From the NCBI RefSeq assembly GCF_002079305.1, contig NZ_CP015039.1, positions 2,960,001-3,024,000 of the forward strand: DNA of 64,000 nucleotides, written 5' to 3'. Of this stretch, positions 35,303 to 45,822 are shown one piece after another. The position numbers and the translations under genes are program-made. The notes beneath the pieces are model-generated. The model searched no databases. It worked only from the letters and a program-made list of their open reading frames with translations, and was not told the DNA's origin. Source of the DNA: Rhodovulum sp. P5 (lineage in GTDB: Bacteria > Pseudomonadota > Alphaproteobacteria > Rhodobacterales > Rhodobacteraceae). Within the stretch, counting starts at the first letter, position 1, and the number at the start of each line of letters is the position of its first letter.

Positions 35303-38300
35303 ATGACACATCTGGTCGGCCTGAAGGTGAACTTGCGTCCTGTCGGCATTCGCCAACGCAGCCTGACCCGCCATTGCCGGCTGGGCCGCGCCACCGAACT
35401 GGTGGTGATCCTTGCCACGGGGACGACGCTGGTTCTGGGCGGGGTGGCGCAGGCCGAAGACCTGTTCTGGGATCCGGGCGTGGTCGGCTTCCCCGGCTCC
35501 GGTGGGTCGGTTCCCGGCACTTGGGACGTCAACACCACCAGTGACTGGACCAACGCGGCCAATAGTGTCCGCCGGTTCCAGCAAGACGACAACGTGACCT
35601 TCGCGCTAACCGGTGGCGTGGTGACCGTCGACGAAAGCTTCGGCGCTGTGCGGGCGACCGATGCCAGCATCGAGGCGGACGGCTACACCATCCAGGGCGA
35701 CCCGATCGAGATCACCGGGACGCTGACCCTGTTGAACCCCGGCGAAAGCCTTGCGCTCGATTCCGCGATCAACAACAGCCTCGACATCGCCGGGGCCGGC
35801 GACATGACCGTAACGGGCGGATCAAGCGGCGGCATCACACAGGGCACGTCGGGCACCGTCACCCTGTCGGGTGGCACCTATGGCGATGGCACCAACGGGT
35901 GGTCCCAAAGCAGCGGGGAAACCGTTGTCGCGGTCGACTCCGCGATCACCGGGGCGCTTTTGAATGGCGCTGGCACGGTGACGGTCGATGCCGCGCTGAC
36001 CATCGATACGACGGCGATCAACTCCGATATCCTGGTGGTCAACGGCTCGATCATCGGCGGTCAGGTCGTCAACAATTCCGGCGGCACCGTCACGCTGAAC
36101 GGGGATATCACCGGCAGCTATGTGCAGGACGGCGGCGGCGACCTGACTACCGTCACCGGAGCGTCGAGCGTCTCTGGTGGGATGAACATCGACACCGGCA
36201 CGCTGACGCTGTCGGACACGCTGGCCTCAAACGTCGATCTGGCCGCGGCGACGGTGTTCAACCAGAACGCGGCGCTGACGGGGAACCTCGTGACCGCCTC
36301 GGCCGATGCCAATATCGACGCCGACATCAACGGCACCGTGACCCAAAGCGCCGGTCAGGCGAATGTGGGCACGGCGGCGACGATCACCGGGCTGGTCACC
36401 GTCAATGGCGGCACCTTCACGGTGGACGCAGCGGGCACGGTGCTGGATGCGGGGGTCACCGTGGCCTCGGGCGGCACGCTGGAACTGAACGCGCAGACCA
36501 CGCTGAATGCGGATTCCGACAGTGATGGCACCCTGACGATCAACACCACGGTTCTGGGCGGCACAGCGCTGACCAATACCGGGGCGGCGACGTTGGCGGG
36601 TTCCCTGTCCGGGGGCTATGTGCAAGACACCGACGGCACCGCGACGACGGAGGTGACCGGCGCGCTGTCCGTCGCGGGCGGCATGAACATCGACACCGGC
36701 ACGCTGACGCTGTCGGACACGCTGGCCTCCGACGTCGATCTGGCCGCGGCGACGGTGTTCAACCAGAACGCGGCGCTGACGGGGAACCTCGTGACCGCCT
36801 CGGCCGATGCCAATATCGACGCCGACATCACCGGCAGCGTGACCCAAAGCGCGGGTCAGACGAATGTGGGCACGGCGGCGTCGATCACCGGGCTGGTCAC
36901 CGTCAATGGCGGTACCTTCACGGTGGACGCGGCGGGGGCGGTGCTGGATGCGGGGGTCACCGTGGCCTCTGGCGGCACGCTGGAACTGAACGCGCAGACC
37001 ACGCTGAATGCGGATTCCGACAGCGACGGGATCCTGACGGTCAACACCACGGTTCTGGGCGGCACAGCGCTGACCAATACCGGGGCGGCGACGCTGGCGG
37101 GCTCTCTGTCCGGGGGCTATGTGCAGGACACAGACGGCACCGCGACGACCGAGGTGACCGGCGCGCTGTCTGTCGCGGGTGGCATGAACATCGACACCGG
37201 CACGCTGACGCTGTCGGACACGCTGGCCTCCGACGTCGATCTGGCCGCGGCGACGGTGTTGAACCAGAACGCGGCGCTGACCGGGAACCTCGTGACCGCC
37301 TCGGCCGATGCCAATATCGACGCCGATATCACCGGCACCGTGACCCAAAGCGCCGGTCAGGCGAATGTGGGCACGGCGGCGACGATCACCGGTCTGATCA
37401 CCGTCAACGGCGGTACCTTCACGGTGGACGCGGCGGGGACGGTGCTGGATGCGGGGGTCACCGTGGCCTCGGGCGGCACGCTGGAACTGAACGCGCAGAC
37501 CACGCTGAATGCGGATTCCGACAGTGACGGGATCCTGACGGTCAACACCACGGTGCTGGGCGGCACTGCGCTGACCAATACCGGGGCGGCGACGCTGGCG
37601 GGTTCCCTGTCCGGTGGCTATGTGCAGGACACCGACGGCACCGCGACGACGGAGGTGACCGGCGCGCTGTCCGTGGCGGGCGGCATGAACATCGACACCG
37701 GCACGCTGACCATCACCGCGGCCACGCAGGCCGATATCGATCTTGCCACGGCGGCGACCTATGTGCAGAACGCCACGCTGACCGGGGCGCTGAGCACGGC
37801 CTCCAGCAATGCCGATATCGCCGCCGATGTGACCGGCGCGATCACCCAGACCGGCGGGCAGGTCAATGTCACGGGCGCCGCAACCATCGGCGGGCTGGCC
37901 GACATCAACGCCGGTACGTTCGAGATCGACGCCGCAACGGTGCTGAGTTCGGGGTTCGACGTGGCCGCGGGCGCGCGCTTGCAGGCCGACGCCCAGACGA
38001 CGCTGGGGGCGGATTCGATCAACGCCGGCACGCTGGACATCAACGCCGATATCCTTGGCGGCCGGACCATCGCCAACAGCGGCACGGCGACGCTGGCCGC
38101 CGACATCACCGGCGTCTACAGCCAGACCGCGGGCACCACGAATGTGGATGGCACCGCAAGCGTGTCGGGCGCGACCTCTGTCTCGGGCGGCAGTTTCACG
38201 GTCGATGCCGGACAGATATTCACCGCAGGCGGCGGTATCGCGATTTCCGGCACGGGCGCGTTGCACAACAGCGGCACGATCACCGGAAGCGTGTCCAACA

Positions 38301-41300
38301 CCGGCACCGGGGCCAGCACGCTGGCGGGGACGGTGACCGGGGACTTCACCCAGAACAACGCCGGCGCGACCACCACCATCGCCGGCGCGACGGATATTGA
38401 CGGAAGCATCGTCAACACCGCCGGCACGATCGACCTGAATGCCGATCTGACCGTCGGGGGCGACCTGACCAATGGCGGCAGCATCACCAATATCAGCGGC
38501 GGCACCTTTGCGCTGACGCTGGACAGCGGATCGGGCGTGTTCACCTCTACCGGGATCATCAATGCCGGCGCGGGCGAGATCACCATTTCGGCCTTCGAGG
38601 TCGTGCTGACCGGGGGGCACACGGAAACCGGCAACGTGGTCTTCCTGACCTCGATCATCGATTACGGGTCGGACCAGAGCCTGACGGGCATTCAGAACTA
38701 CAACATGTCCGTCCAGTCCGGCGTGGTGATCACCATCACGGGCGACACGACGATCGGGGCGAGCGATGCCATCGACGACATCGAGAATGCCGGCACGATC
38801 AACATCAACGCCGGCCAGACGCTGAGCGCGGGGACGATCAGCAACACCGCGACCGGCACGATCGACCTTGCGGCCAATGCCACGCTGCAGGGCACCGACA
38901 ACACGCTGAACAATGCCGGGGCCATCGTGGTGGCCGATGGCGGCACGGTGGAGGATGCCGGGGCGATCAACAACCTGGCCGGCGGCACGATCACCTTCAA
39001 CGGCAATGCCGATTTCGATGCGGACTCCGACAATTCGGGCGGCGAGATCATCACCAATGACGGGACGATCACGGTGCAGGCGGGCGGTGGCACCGTTGTC
39101 GTGGGCAATGACGATCTGACCAACCAGGGCGTCGGCACCGTCGCCGTGGACACGGGCACGATGAACGGCATCGCAACGCTGACCAACACCTCGACCAGTG
39201 CCACGGCGATCACGGTGGCCAGCGGCGCGACGCTTGGCTTTACCGACCTGAATTCCTCGGCGGGGATGATCGTGGCGGCGGGAACGCTGGACGGGGACGT
39301 CACGCTGACCGGCGTGGCCGATCTGGACCTCAACGCCGGTTCGATCACGGGGGCGCTGACCAACCGGTCGGCCACCGAGATCACGTTGGCCGGCGCGCTT
39401 GGCAGCTTCGTGCAAGACACCAATGCCAGCGCCGCCACGGTTGTGGACGGTGCGACGACGGTAACCGGCGGCATGAACATCGATACCGGCACGCTGACCG
39501 TCAATGCCACGCTGGCATCGGATGTCGATGTCGCGGCGGGCACGACCTATGACCAGAACGCGGCGCTGACCGGCAACCTGACGACGGCCTCGTCCGCGGC
39601 GACCATCGGCGCGGACATTACCGGGACCGTGACCCAGACCGCCGGGCAGACGAATGTGGATGGCGCCACCACGATTTCGGGGCTTGTCGATGTCGATGGC
39701 GGCATTTTCGAAATCGATGCGGCCACGACGCTGACATCGGGCTTCAACGTCGCCTCGGGGGCCGAGGTGCAGATCGATGCCGATACCACGCTGGGTGCGG
39801 CATCGACCAATGACGGCACGCTGGACATCAACGGGAACGTCCTTGGCGGGCAGACCGTCACCAATACCGGCGCGGCGACGCTGGCGGGCGATATCACCGG
39901 CGACTTTGTACAAAATGCCGACGCCACGGCCGAAACGACCGTCGATGGTGCAACCAGCGTGTCGGGCGGGATGAACATCGACACCGGCACGCTGACCGTG
40001 AACGCGGCGCTGACGTCTGACGTCGATCTGGCCGCAGGCACGACCTATGACCAGAACGCGGCGCTGACCGGCGACCTGACGACGGCCGCGTCCGCGGCAA
40101 CCATCGGCGCTGACATCACGGGGACCGTGACCCAGACCGCCGGGCAGACGAATGTGGATGGCGCGGCCACGATCTCGGGTCTGGTCACCGTCAGCGGCGG
40201 CAGTTTCGAAATCGACGCGGCGGCGACGCTGACATCGGGCTTTGACGTCGCTGCGGGGGCAGAGCTTCAGATCGATGCCGATACGACGCTTGGCGCGGCG
40301 TCGGTCAATGCCGGCACGCTGGATATCAACGCCAATATCCTGGGCAACCAGACGATCACCAACACCGGCACGGCGACTCTGGCCGCCGATATCACCGGCA
40401 GTTATGACCAGACGGCGGGCACCACGACAATCGATGGCGATACCGGCATTTCCGGGACCACCACGGTTTCGGCGGGCGATTTCGTGGTTCTGACCGGCCA
40501 GACCTTCAATGCCATCGGTGGGCTGACCCTTTCGGGCACCGCGGTCTTGACCAACAGCGGCACCATCACCGGCACTGTGACCAACAACAGCACCGGCGTT
40601 TACACGCTGTCGGGCGACATTACCGACACCTTCACCCAGGACAATGCGGCGGCGGTGACGGTTGTTGCCGCAGCGTCGAACATGGCGGGCGGCTTCGTCA
40701 TCAATGCCGGCGACCTGACCGTGAATGCCGACCTTACGCTGGGGGCGGATTCGTCGAACGATGGCACGCTGGACGTCAATGGCACCATCCTTGGCGGGCG
40801 GACGATCACCAACACCGGCACGGCCGAACTGGCCGGGGACATCACCGGCAGCTTCGTTCAGAACACCGACGCCACGGCCACGACAACGGTGGACGGGATT
40901 TCCAGCGTGTCGGGCGGGATGACCATCGATACGGGCACGCTGACCGTGAATGCCGCGCTGACCTCTGACGTCGACCTGGCCGCGGGCACGACCTATGACC
41001 AGAACGCCGCGCTGACCGGGGACCTGACCACCGCATCCTCGGCCGCGACCATCGGCGCGGACATCACCGGCACCGTGACGCAGACGGCGGGGCAGACCAA
41101 TGTCGATGGCGCGGCCACCATTTCGGGGCTCGTCAATATCGACGGCGGTCTCTTCGAGATCGACGCCCCGACGACGCTGACATCGGGCTTCGACGTGGCG
41201 TCGGGGGCCGAAGTGCAGGTCGACGCGGCCACGACGCTTGGGGCCGACTCGGTCAATGCCGGCACGCTGGACGTGAACGCCAATGTCCTTGGCGGGCAGA

Positions 41301-44032
41301 CGATCACCAACACGGGCACCGCCGAACTGGCTGCCGATATCACGGGCGCCTATACGCAGACGGCGGGCACCACCACGGTGGACGGGGCCTCCGCCGTTTC
41401 GGGGGCGACCACGGTGTCGGGCGGGACCTTCACGGTCGAGGCCGGCAATACCTTCACCGCGACTGGCGGGCTTGACGTGACGGGGACCGGCGCGCTTGAC
41501 CTGAACGACACGGTCGACGGCGACGTGACGCGCGCGGGCACCGGCACCAGCCTGCTGGCCGGAACGATCACCGGCGACTACGACCAGACCGCAGGCGCCA
41601 CGACCGTCGACGGCGACAGCACGATCCAGGGCGATCTGAGCGTGACCGGCGGCACCCTGACCGTCGCCGCGGCGCAGACGCTGAACGCGCAGACCATCGA
41701 CAACAGCGCAGCCATCGTGCTGCAGGATGATGCCACGCTGCACGGCACCGGCAACACGCTGGTCAATTCCGGCACGATCACCGTGGCCGATGGTGGCGCG
41801 CTGACCGATGTGGGCGAGATCAACAACCTGGCCGCCGCCACGATCACCTTCGATGGCAACGCGACCTTCGATTCCGACACGGATGCGTCGGGCGGAGAGA
41901 TCATCACCAATGGGGGCGCCATCGTCGTGCAGGCGGGCACCGGGACCGTGGCCGTGGGCAATGACGACCTGAGCAACCAGGGCGCCGGCACGCTGACCGT
42001 GACCTCGGGCACGATGAACGGCATCGCGACGCTGACCAATACCTCGATCAGTGCGGCGGCGATCGACGTGGCCAGCGGGGCGGAACTGGGCTTTGACGCG
42101 CTCGCCTCCTCGGCCGGGACGATCACGTCGGCGGGGACGCTGACGGGGGATGTGATCCTGACGGGGGCGGCGGCGCTTGACCTGACCAACGGCACCATCG
42201 ACGGCGACCTGACGAACCAGGCGACCGATCTTGCCCTGTCGGGGGCGACCATCACGGGTGACTATAGCCAGACTGCCGCGCTGACAACGACGGTGACGGG
42301 CGCGACCAGCATCGGCGGCACGGTCACCAACCCGGGCACCTTCGACGTGGCGGCCAATTTCACCTTCGGGGCCTTCACCAACTCTGCCGGTGACGATCCG
42401 GACGTGGTGGACGATGGCGGTGTTGCCGAGCGTTTGACCAATGGCGGCGGCGTGATCGTGCGCAGCGGCGGGTCGATGACCGGCACGACACTGACCAACA
42501 CTGGCGTCATCGGGCTGGAGACCGGGTCGACGCTGGGGGCCACCTCCTTCACCAACAGCGGGCGGCTGGAAGCGAATGGCAGCGTCACCGTTCAGGGGTC
42601 TCTGACCAATACCGGCATCATCGACATGCTTGACGGCGACACCGGCGATGTCATCACGATCAATGGCGATGCGGTGCTGGATGGCGATCTGTTTTATGAC
42701 GTCAACGTTTCGGGCATCGATATTGCCGGGGGCGCTGCGGATACAAGCGACCTGATCGCGGTCAATGGCGATATCTCCGGGACGCCGACCTTCCACTTCA
42801 CGAATATCAACGGCACCGTTTTCGCGGGTATCGGTGGCAGCATCGACCTTGTGACCTATACCGGCGACAACAACCTGTCCGGCACCGTGTCAACGACCGG
42901 GCTGCCGACGAACGGCCCCTTCCTCTACCAGATCAACACGGACACCGACGGCACGATCCAGCTTGAATCCATCGCCAACTCTGCATTCGGTGGTCTGGCC
43001 AGTGGCGTGGCCGCCACGCAGGGCATGATCGCGACCGTGATCAACCGGCCGTCCGCCGCACTTGTCACGCCGCTTGTCGATCCCGGCGACGATCCCTGTG
43101 CCCGCGGCGCATGGATCCGGATGACGGGCGGTGAATCGAATGCCAGCCTCAAGACCCAGAATGTCGGCGCCGGGAATTCGGCAACCAACGATATCAGCCT
43201 GTCCTATTCGGGCTTCCAGCTCGGCCTCGACCGGTCCTGCTCGGGCGGTTTCCACAACGGATGGGACATTGCGGTCGGGCCGATGCTTGGGTTCAACAGC
43301 GGCAGTTCCTCGCTTCCCGTCGATACGACGCTGACCGTCAACAACAAGATCAATACCGATTTCGAGCAGTATTTCGGGGGCGTCTATCTGAACTTCGCGC
43401 GCGGCAACTTCTTCGGTGACATCATGTTCCGCGCCGACACGACGTCCTACGATCTGCGTGAAACCGTGGATTTCGCAAATGGCGGTCTGGGTATCGCAAG
43501 CCAGAGCTACACCAGCTCCGGTATGGCCATCAGTGGATCGCTCAGCTATTCGCATCTTCTCAACCAGGACCTGAACCTGCGCATCGTGCCCACGGTTGGT
43601 TTTGCGCTGACCCGGATTTCCGTCGACGATATCGAGATCGAGGGGGATCCGAACTCCACCGCCGATGACAGCGTTCTGCAGATCGACACCATCAACCAGA
43701 AGATCGCCCTGGTCGGGGCAACCCTTGTGCGGACGCAGGTTCTGCCGGGCGACCGCTCGGCCCTGACCTATTTCGGCACGGCGACCTACTTCAACGACTT
43801 CGGCAGCGATATCTCCAGTTCGGTGGACGCGACCAACAACAGCACCGCGTTCCTGAGTGAGAACCTCGGCGGGTTCGGCGAGATCAGTGTCGGGATGAAC
43901 CTCACGCGGCTGTTCGGGGCGGGCTCTGCCCTGCCGCTGCGCCAGCTTGATGCCAGTATCCGCGCCGACTCTCGCTTCAGCAACAAGATGGACAGCTGGG
44001 GTGTCACGCTTCAGGCGCGTCTGCAGTTCTAG
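35303..44032 (+). CDS. Giant autotransporter (type Va) with repetitive beta-helix passenger
   Basis: 2909 residues. An extended signal peptide (residues 1-51) ends at GGVAQA. The passenger (about 52-2590) is almost wholly Thr/Gly/Ala/Asn/Asp-rich repeats of beta-solenoid type (GGMNIDTGTLTLSD, QNAALTGNL), including three 167-residue units in tandem (residues about 294-794) and several diverged copies later. The C-terminal autotransporter barrel covers about 2600-2909 (YSGFQLGLDRSCSGG, GWDIAVGPMLGFN) and ends in aromatic LQARLQF, as needed for BAM recognition. Probably a surface adhesin or aggregation factor. ATG at 35303 has AAGGA upstream. It sits between two T6SS blocks; its own terminator-like hairpin follows. 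Low cysteine content is typical. Confidence 0.93.
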   Translation: MTHLVGLKVNLRPVGIRQRSLTRHCRLGRATELVVILATGTTLVLGGVAQAEDLFWDPGVVGFPGSGGSVPGTWDVNTTSDWTNAANSVRRFQQDDNVTFALTGGVVTVDESFGAVRATDASIEADGYTIQGDPIEITGTLTLLNPGESLALDSAINNSLDIAGAGDMTVTGGSSGGITQGTSGTVTLSGGTYGDGTNGWSQSSGETVVAVDSAITGALLNGAGTVTVDAALTIDTTAINSDILVVNGSIIGGQVVNNSGGTVTLNGDITGSYVQDGGGDLTTVTGASSVSGGMNIDTGTLTLSDTLASNVDLAAATVFNQNAALTGNLVTASADANIDADINGTVTQSAGQANVGTAATITGLVTVNGGTFTVDAAGTVLDAGVTVASGGTLELNAQTTLNADSDSDGTLTINTTVLGGTALTNTGAATLAGSLSGGYVQDTDGTATTEVTGALSVAGGMNIDTGTLTLSDTLASDVDLAAATVFNQNAALTGNLVTASADANIDADITGSVTQSAGQTNVGTAASITGLVTVNGGTFTVDAAGAVLDAGVTVASGGTLELNAQTTLNADSDSDGILTVNTTVLGGTALTNTGAATLAGSLSGGYVQDTDGTATTEVTGALSVAGGMNIDTGTLTLSDTLASDVDLAAATVLNQNAALTGNLVTASADANIDADITGTVTQSAGQANVGTAATITGLITVNGGTFTVDAAGTVLDAGVTVASGGTLELNAQTTLNADSDSDGILTVNTTVLGGTALTNTGAATLAGSLSGGYVQDTDGTATTEVTGALSVAGGMNIDTGTLTITAATQADIDLATAATYVQNATLTGALSTASSNADIAADVTGAITQTGGQVNVTGAATIGGLADINAGTFEIDAATVLSSGFDVAAGARLQADAQTTLGADSINAGTLDINADILGGRTIANSGTATLAADITGVYSQTAGTTNVDGTASVSGATSVSGGSFTVDAGQIFTAGGGIAISGTGALHNSGTITGSVSNTGTGASTLAGTVTGDFTQNNAGATTTIAGATDIDGSIVNTAGTIDLNADLTVGGDLTNGGSITNISGGTFALTLDSGSGVFTSTGIINAGAGEITISAFEVVLTGGHTETGNVVFLTSIIDYGSDQSLTGIQNYNMSVQSGVVITITGDTTIGASDAIDDIENAGTININAGQTLSAGTISNTATGTIDLAANATLQGTDNTLNNAGAIVVADGGTVEDAGAINNLAGGTITFNGNADFDADSDNSGGEIITNDGTITVQAGGGTVVVGNDDLTNQGVGTVAVDTGTMNGIATLTNTSTSATAITVASGATLGFTDLNSSAGMIVAAGTLDGDVTLTGVADLDLNAGSITGALTNRSATEITLAGALGSFVQDTNASAATVVDGATTVTGGMNIDTGTLTVNATLASDVDVAAGTTYDQNAALTGNLTTASSAATIGADITGTVTQTAGQTNVDGATTISGLVDVDGGIFEIDAATTLTSGFNVASGAEVQIDADTTLGAASTNDGTLDINGNVLGGQTVTNTGAATLAGDITGDFVQNADATAETTVDGATSVSGGMNIDTGTLTVNAALTSDVDLAAGTTYDQNAALTGDLTTAASAATIGADITGTVTQTAGQTNVDGAATISGLVTVSGGSFEIDAAATLTSGFDVAAGAELQIDADTTLGAASVNAGTLDINANILGNQTITNTGTATLAADITGSYDQTAGTTTIDGDTGISGTTTVSAGDFVVLTGQTFNAIGGLTLSGTAVLTNSGTITGTVTNNSTGVYTLSGDITDTFTQDNAAAVTVVAAASNMAGGFVINAGDLTVNADLTLGADSSNDGTLDVNGTILGGRTITNTGTAELAGDITGSFVQNTDATATTTVDGISSVSGGMTIDTGTLTVNAALTSDVDLAAGTTYDQNAALTGDLTTASSAATIGADITGTVTQTAGQTNVDGAATISGLVNIDGGLFEIDAPTTLTSGFDVASGAEVQVDAATTLGADSVNAGTLDVNANVLGGQTITNTGTAELAADITGAYTQTAGTTTVDGASAVSGATTVSGGTFTVEAGNTFTATGGLDVTGTGALDLNDTVDGDVTRAGTGTSLLAGTITGDYDQTAGATTVDGDSTIQGDLSVTGGTLTVAAAQTLNAQTIDNSAAIVLQDDATLHGTGNTLVNSGTITVADGGALTDVGEINNLAAATITFDGNATFDSDTDASGGEIITNGGAIVVQAGTGTVAVGNDDLSNQGAGTLTVTSGTMNGIATLTNTSISAAAIDVASGAELGFDALASSAGTITSAGTLTGDVILTGAAALDLTNGTIDGDLTNQATDLALSGATITGDYSQTAALTTTVTGATSIGGTVTNPGTFDVAANFTFGAFTNSAGDDPDVVDDGGVAERLTNGGGVIVRSGGSMTGTTLTNTGVIGLETGSTLGATSFTNSGRLEANGSVTVQGSLTNTGIIDMLDGDTGDVITINGDAVLDGDLFYDVNVSGIDIAGGAADTSDLIAVNGDISGTPTFHFTNINGTVFAGIGGSIDLVTYTGDNNLSGTVSTTGLPTNGPFLYQINTDTDGTIQLESIANSAFGGLASGVAATQGMIATVINRPSAALVTPLVDPGDDPCARGAWIRMTGGESNASLKTQNVGAGNSATNDISLSYSGFQLGLDRSCSGGFHNGWDIAVGPMLGFNSGSSSLPVDTTLTVNNKINTDFEQYFGGVYLNFARGNFFGDIMFRADTTSYDLRETVDFANGGLGIASQSYTSSGMAISGSLSYSHLLNQDLNLRIVPTVGFALTRISVDDIEIEGDPNSTADDSVLQIDTINQKIALVGATLVRTQVLPGDRSALTYFGTATYFNDFGSDISSSVDATNNSTAFLSENLGGFGEISVGMNLTRLFGAGSALPLRQLDASIRADSRFSNKMDSWGVTLQARLQF
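36182..37684 (+). repeat. Three 501-bp tandem repeats in the autotransporter passenger
   Basis: Exact 501-bp (167-residue) period: the ATGAACATC motif recurs at 36182, 36683, 37184 and 37685. Units 1-3 are nearly identical; the fourth starts with the same motif and diverges after about 30 bp. Identity is high enough for slip or recombination to change copy number. Confidence 0.93.
39473..41140 (+). repeat. Second repeat family in the passenger (period about 498 bp, then 948 bp)
   Basis: Copies of a unit starting GMNIDTGTLTVNA (or GMTIDTGTLTVNA) occur at 39473, 39971 and 40919; the first interval is 498 bp and the second 948 bp, where an additional segment is inserted. They are diverged from the 501-bp family but plainly related. 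Separately, the stretch from about 38887 (LQGTDNTLNNAGAIVVADGG) recurs in diverged form from about 41737. Confidence 0.8.
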
Positions 44033-44043
44033 GCAAGGCTGTC

Positions 44044-44069
44044 GCCGGGGCGCTTGACGGCGCCCCGGC
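44044..44069 (+). terminator. Perfect GC hairpin after the autotransporter
   Basis: GCCGGGGCGC (44044-44053), loop TTGACG, GCGCCCCGGC (44060-44069): ten perfect base pairs, 12 nt after the autotransporter stop. No T-run follows, so it is a terminator-like structure with Rho or partial activity likely. It separates the autotransporter from the second T6SS block. Confidence 0.65.
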
Positions 44070-44258
44070 GTGGCCGCAGGGTTGAGGAGTGCTGCATCTG
44101 CACAAGTCTTACGGGCCAAGGCGCCGGCGTTCGGTGTCGGAAAGCTGCCCCTGGGCACATCCGCACCCGTATGCGGCGCGAAAGCCCGGACGGCGCGAAA
44201 GATGCGGCATCGGTTCGGGCCCGCCCGTCGCGGCCCGCTAGGTGTCACGGCAAAGGCA

Positions 44259-45818
44259 ATGGCGAGGGACGACGACAAGACGGTGATCCGGCATCCGCGC
44301 GCCCCGCGACCGCAAGGGGCGGAGGGGACGGGAGGTCCGTTCGCCCGGCGCGATCCCGGTGACGCAGCCGCGGACCGGACCGTCATCGGCATGCCGATCA
44401 TGCCCGACCATGTGCCCTCTGCCCCGCCATCGCAGGGGGAGGAGCGGCAGACACCGGCCCGCCTGCAACGACCGCCCCATCTGCAAGGGGCCGCCCCCGC
44501 CCCGCCCCGCGGCCCCGTGGCACGGCCGACGCCCACCGGCCGGCCCGGCGCCGTCCCGCGCCCGCCCGCGCAGCGCCCCGATTTCGACGGGCGGGGCGAC
44601 CAGCAGATCGCGGTGGAGGACGCGATGCGCGCCACCGGTCTTGGCCCGGCCGGGCCGAGCAATCCGCTGCTGGCGGCGGCTGTCAGCCTGTTGTCGCTGC
44701 TGGGGCGGCTGCGCACCGGGCGGGTGGAGTTGCGCTCCACCCGGCTGGAAGGGCACCTTGCCCTTGAAATCGACCGGTTCGAGCAGGTCGCCGCGGGGGC
44801 GGGGCTGTCCGCCGATGAGGTGAACGAGGCGAAATACATCCTTGCCGCCTGCGTCGACGACATCCTACAGAACCTGCCCGTGCCCGATCCGTCGCGGTGG
44901 CGGAACGGGGGCATGGGGATGCGCTATTTCGGCGATCCCGACGCGCCGCTCGGGGCGTTTCGCTGTCTCGACGCGGCGCTGCGCGACCCGGCGCGCCGAA
45001 CGCGGTTCATCGAACTGATGCTGGCCTGTCTGTCGCTGGGCCTTGAAGGGCCCTATCGCAATCTGCCCGGCGGGCAGGTGCAACTGGCCCATATCCGCCA
45101 TGAACTGCGCGAATTGCTGGGCCGGCTGGCCCCCCGCGACGATGGCCATCTGTCGCCGCGCTGGCGCCCGGTGATCCCCGGCGGGCCGCGGCGTCTGGGG
45201 GTGCCGGTCTGGGCTGCGGCCGGCATCGGCGCGCTGATGGTGCTGAGCCTTTTCTCCACGCTCGCGACGATGCTCTCAGACAGGGCCGGGGCCGCGGAGG
45301 GGCGGATCGCGACGATGCATCAGGGGCTGCCGCCCGTGGTGCTGGCCCGGACGACCCCGGTGCAGCGGGCGCCCGAACCTGCGCCGACAACGCAGATGGA
45401 ACGCCTGCAGGAGGGGGTGGCGGGGCTGGATATCGCCGTCTCGCTGCGCAACGACTGGGTGCTCTTGCGCCCCGCTGCTGGGTTCAGCTTCGTCTCGGGC
45501 AGCGCCGATCTGGAAGGGGAGGCAGGCCCCCTTGTCGATGCGCTGGCGCGGGTTCTGAACGCCGAGACCGGGGCGATCCGGGTGGTGGGCCATTCCGACA
45601 GCCAGCCGCTGTCGGGCACCGGGCCGTTCCGCACCAACCAGCAATTGTCAGAGGCCCGCGCGCAGACCGTGGCCGATCTGCTTGCCGCGCGGCTGGCCGA
45701 TCCCGGCCGCATCGTGGCCGAGGGCAAGGGCCCGGTGGAGCCCATCGCCGACAATGCCACGCCAGAGGGGCGTGCCCTGAACCGGCGGGTCGAAATCCTG
45801 ATCCGCCGGGGGGATTGA
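44259..45818 (+). CDS. Second TssL-type protein with OmpA-like domain
   Basis: 519 residues, paralogue of the TssL at 27074. Disordered N-terminus with KTVIRHPRAPRPQ (T8) and a second Thr motif, DRTVIGMPIM (T41), then a DotU domain (about 115-300; LAACVDDILQNLPVPD, MLACLSLGLEGPYRN), one membrane helix (about 312-338) and an OmpA-like domain (about 395-519; AIRVVGHSDSQPLSG, ALNRRVEILIRRG). The open frame runs from 44070; ATG 44259 was preferred because it puts the TVIR motif near the N-terminus as in TssL1 and because upstream residues look non-coding. The ribosome site is weak, and the ATG at 44202 remains possible. Followed after 4 bp by the second TssM. Confidence 0.85.
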   Translation: MARDDDKTVIRHPRAPRPQGAEGTGGPFARRDPGDAAADRTVIGMPIMPDHVPSAPPSQGEERQTPARLQRPPHLQGAAPAPPRGPVARPTPTGRPGAVPRPPAQRPDFDGRGDQQIAVEDAMRATGLGPAGPSNPLLAAAVSLLSLLGRLRTGRVELRSTRLEGHLALEIDRFEQVAAGAGLSADEVNEAKYILAACVDDILQNLPVPDPSRWRNGGMGMRYFGDPDAPLGAFRCLDAALRDPARRTRFIELMLACLSLGLEGPYRNLPGGQVQLAHIRHELRELLGRLAPRDDGHLSPRWRPVIPGGPRRLGVPVWAAAGIGALMVLSLFSTLATMLSDRAGAAEGRIATMHQGLPPVVLARTTPVQRAPEPAPTTQMERLQEGVAGLDIAVSLRNDWVLLRPAAGFSFVSGSADLEGEAGPLVDALARVLNAETGAIRVVGHSDSQPLSGTGPFRTNQQLSEARAQTVADLLAARLADPGRIVAEGKGPVEPIADNATPEGRALNRRVEILIRRGD

Positions 45819-45822
45819 GCCG

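Noticed and set aside
36227..42796. A 2189-residue open frame on the minus strand
   Set aside because: Exact antisense of the repetitive autotransporter passenger; the repeats and G/C bias keep it open. The plus-strand frame has signal peptide and barrel.
44070..44258. N-terminal extension of the second TssL
   Set aside because: The added residues are Arg/Ala-rich, overlap the terminator-like hairpin at its start, and push the TVIR motif away from the N-terminus.
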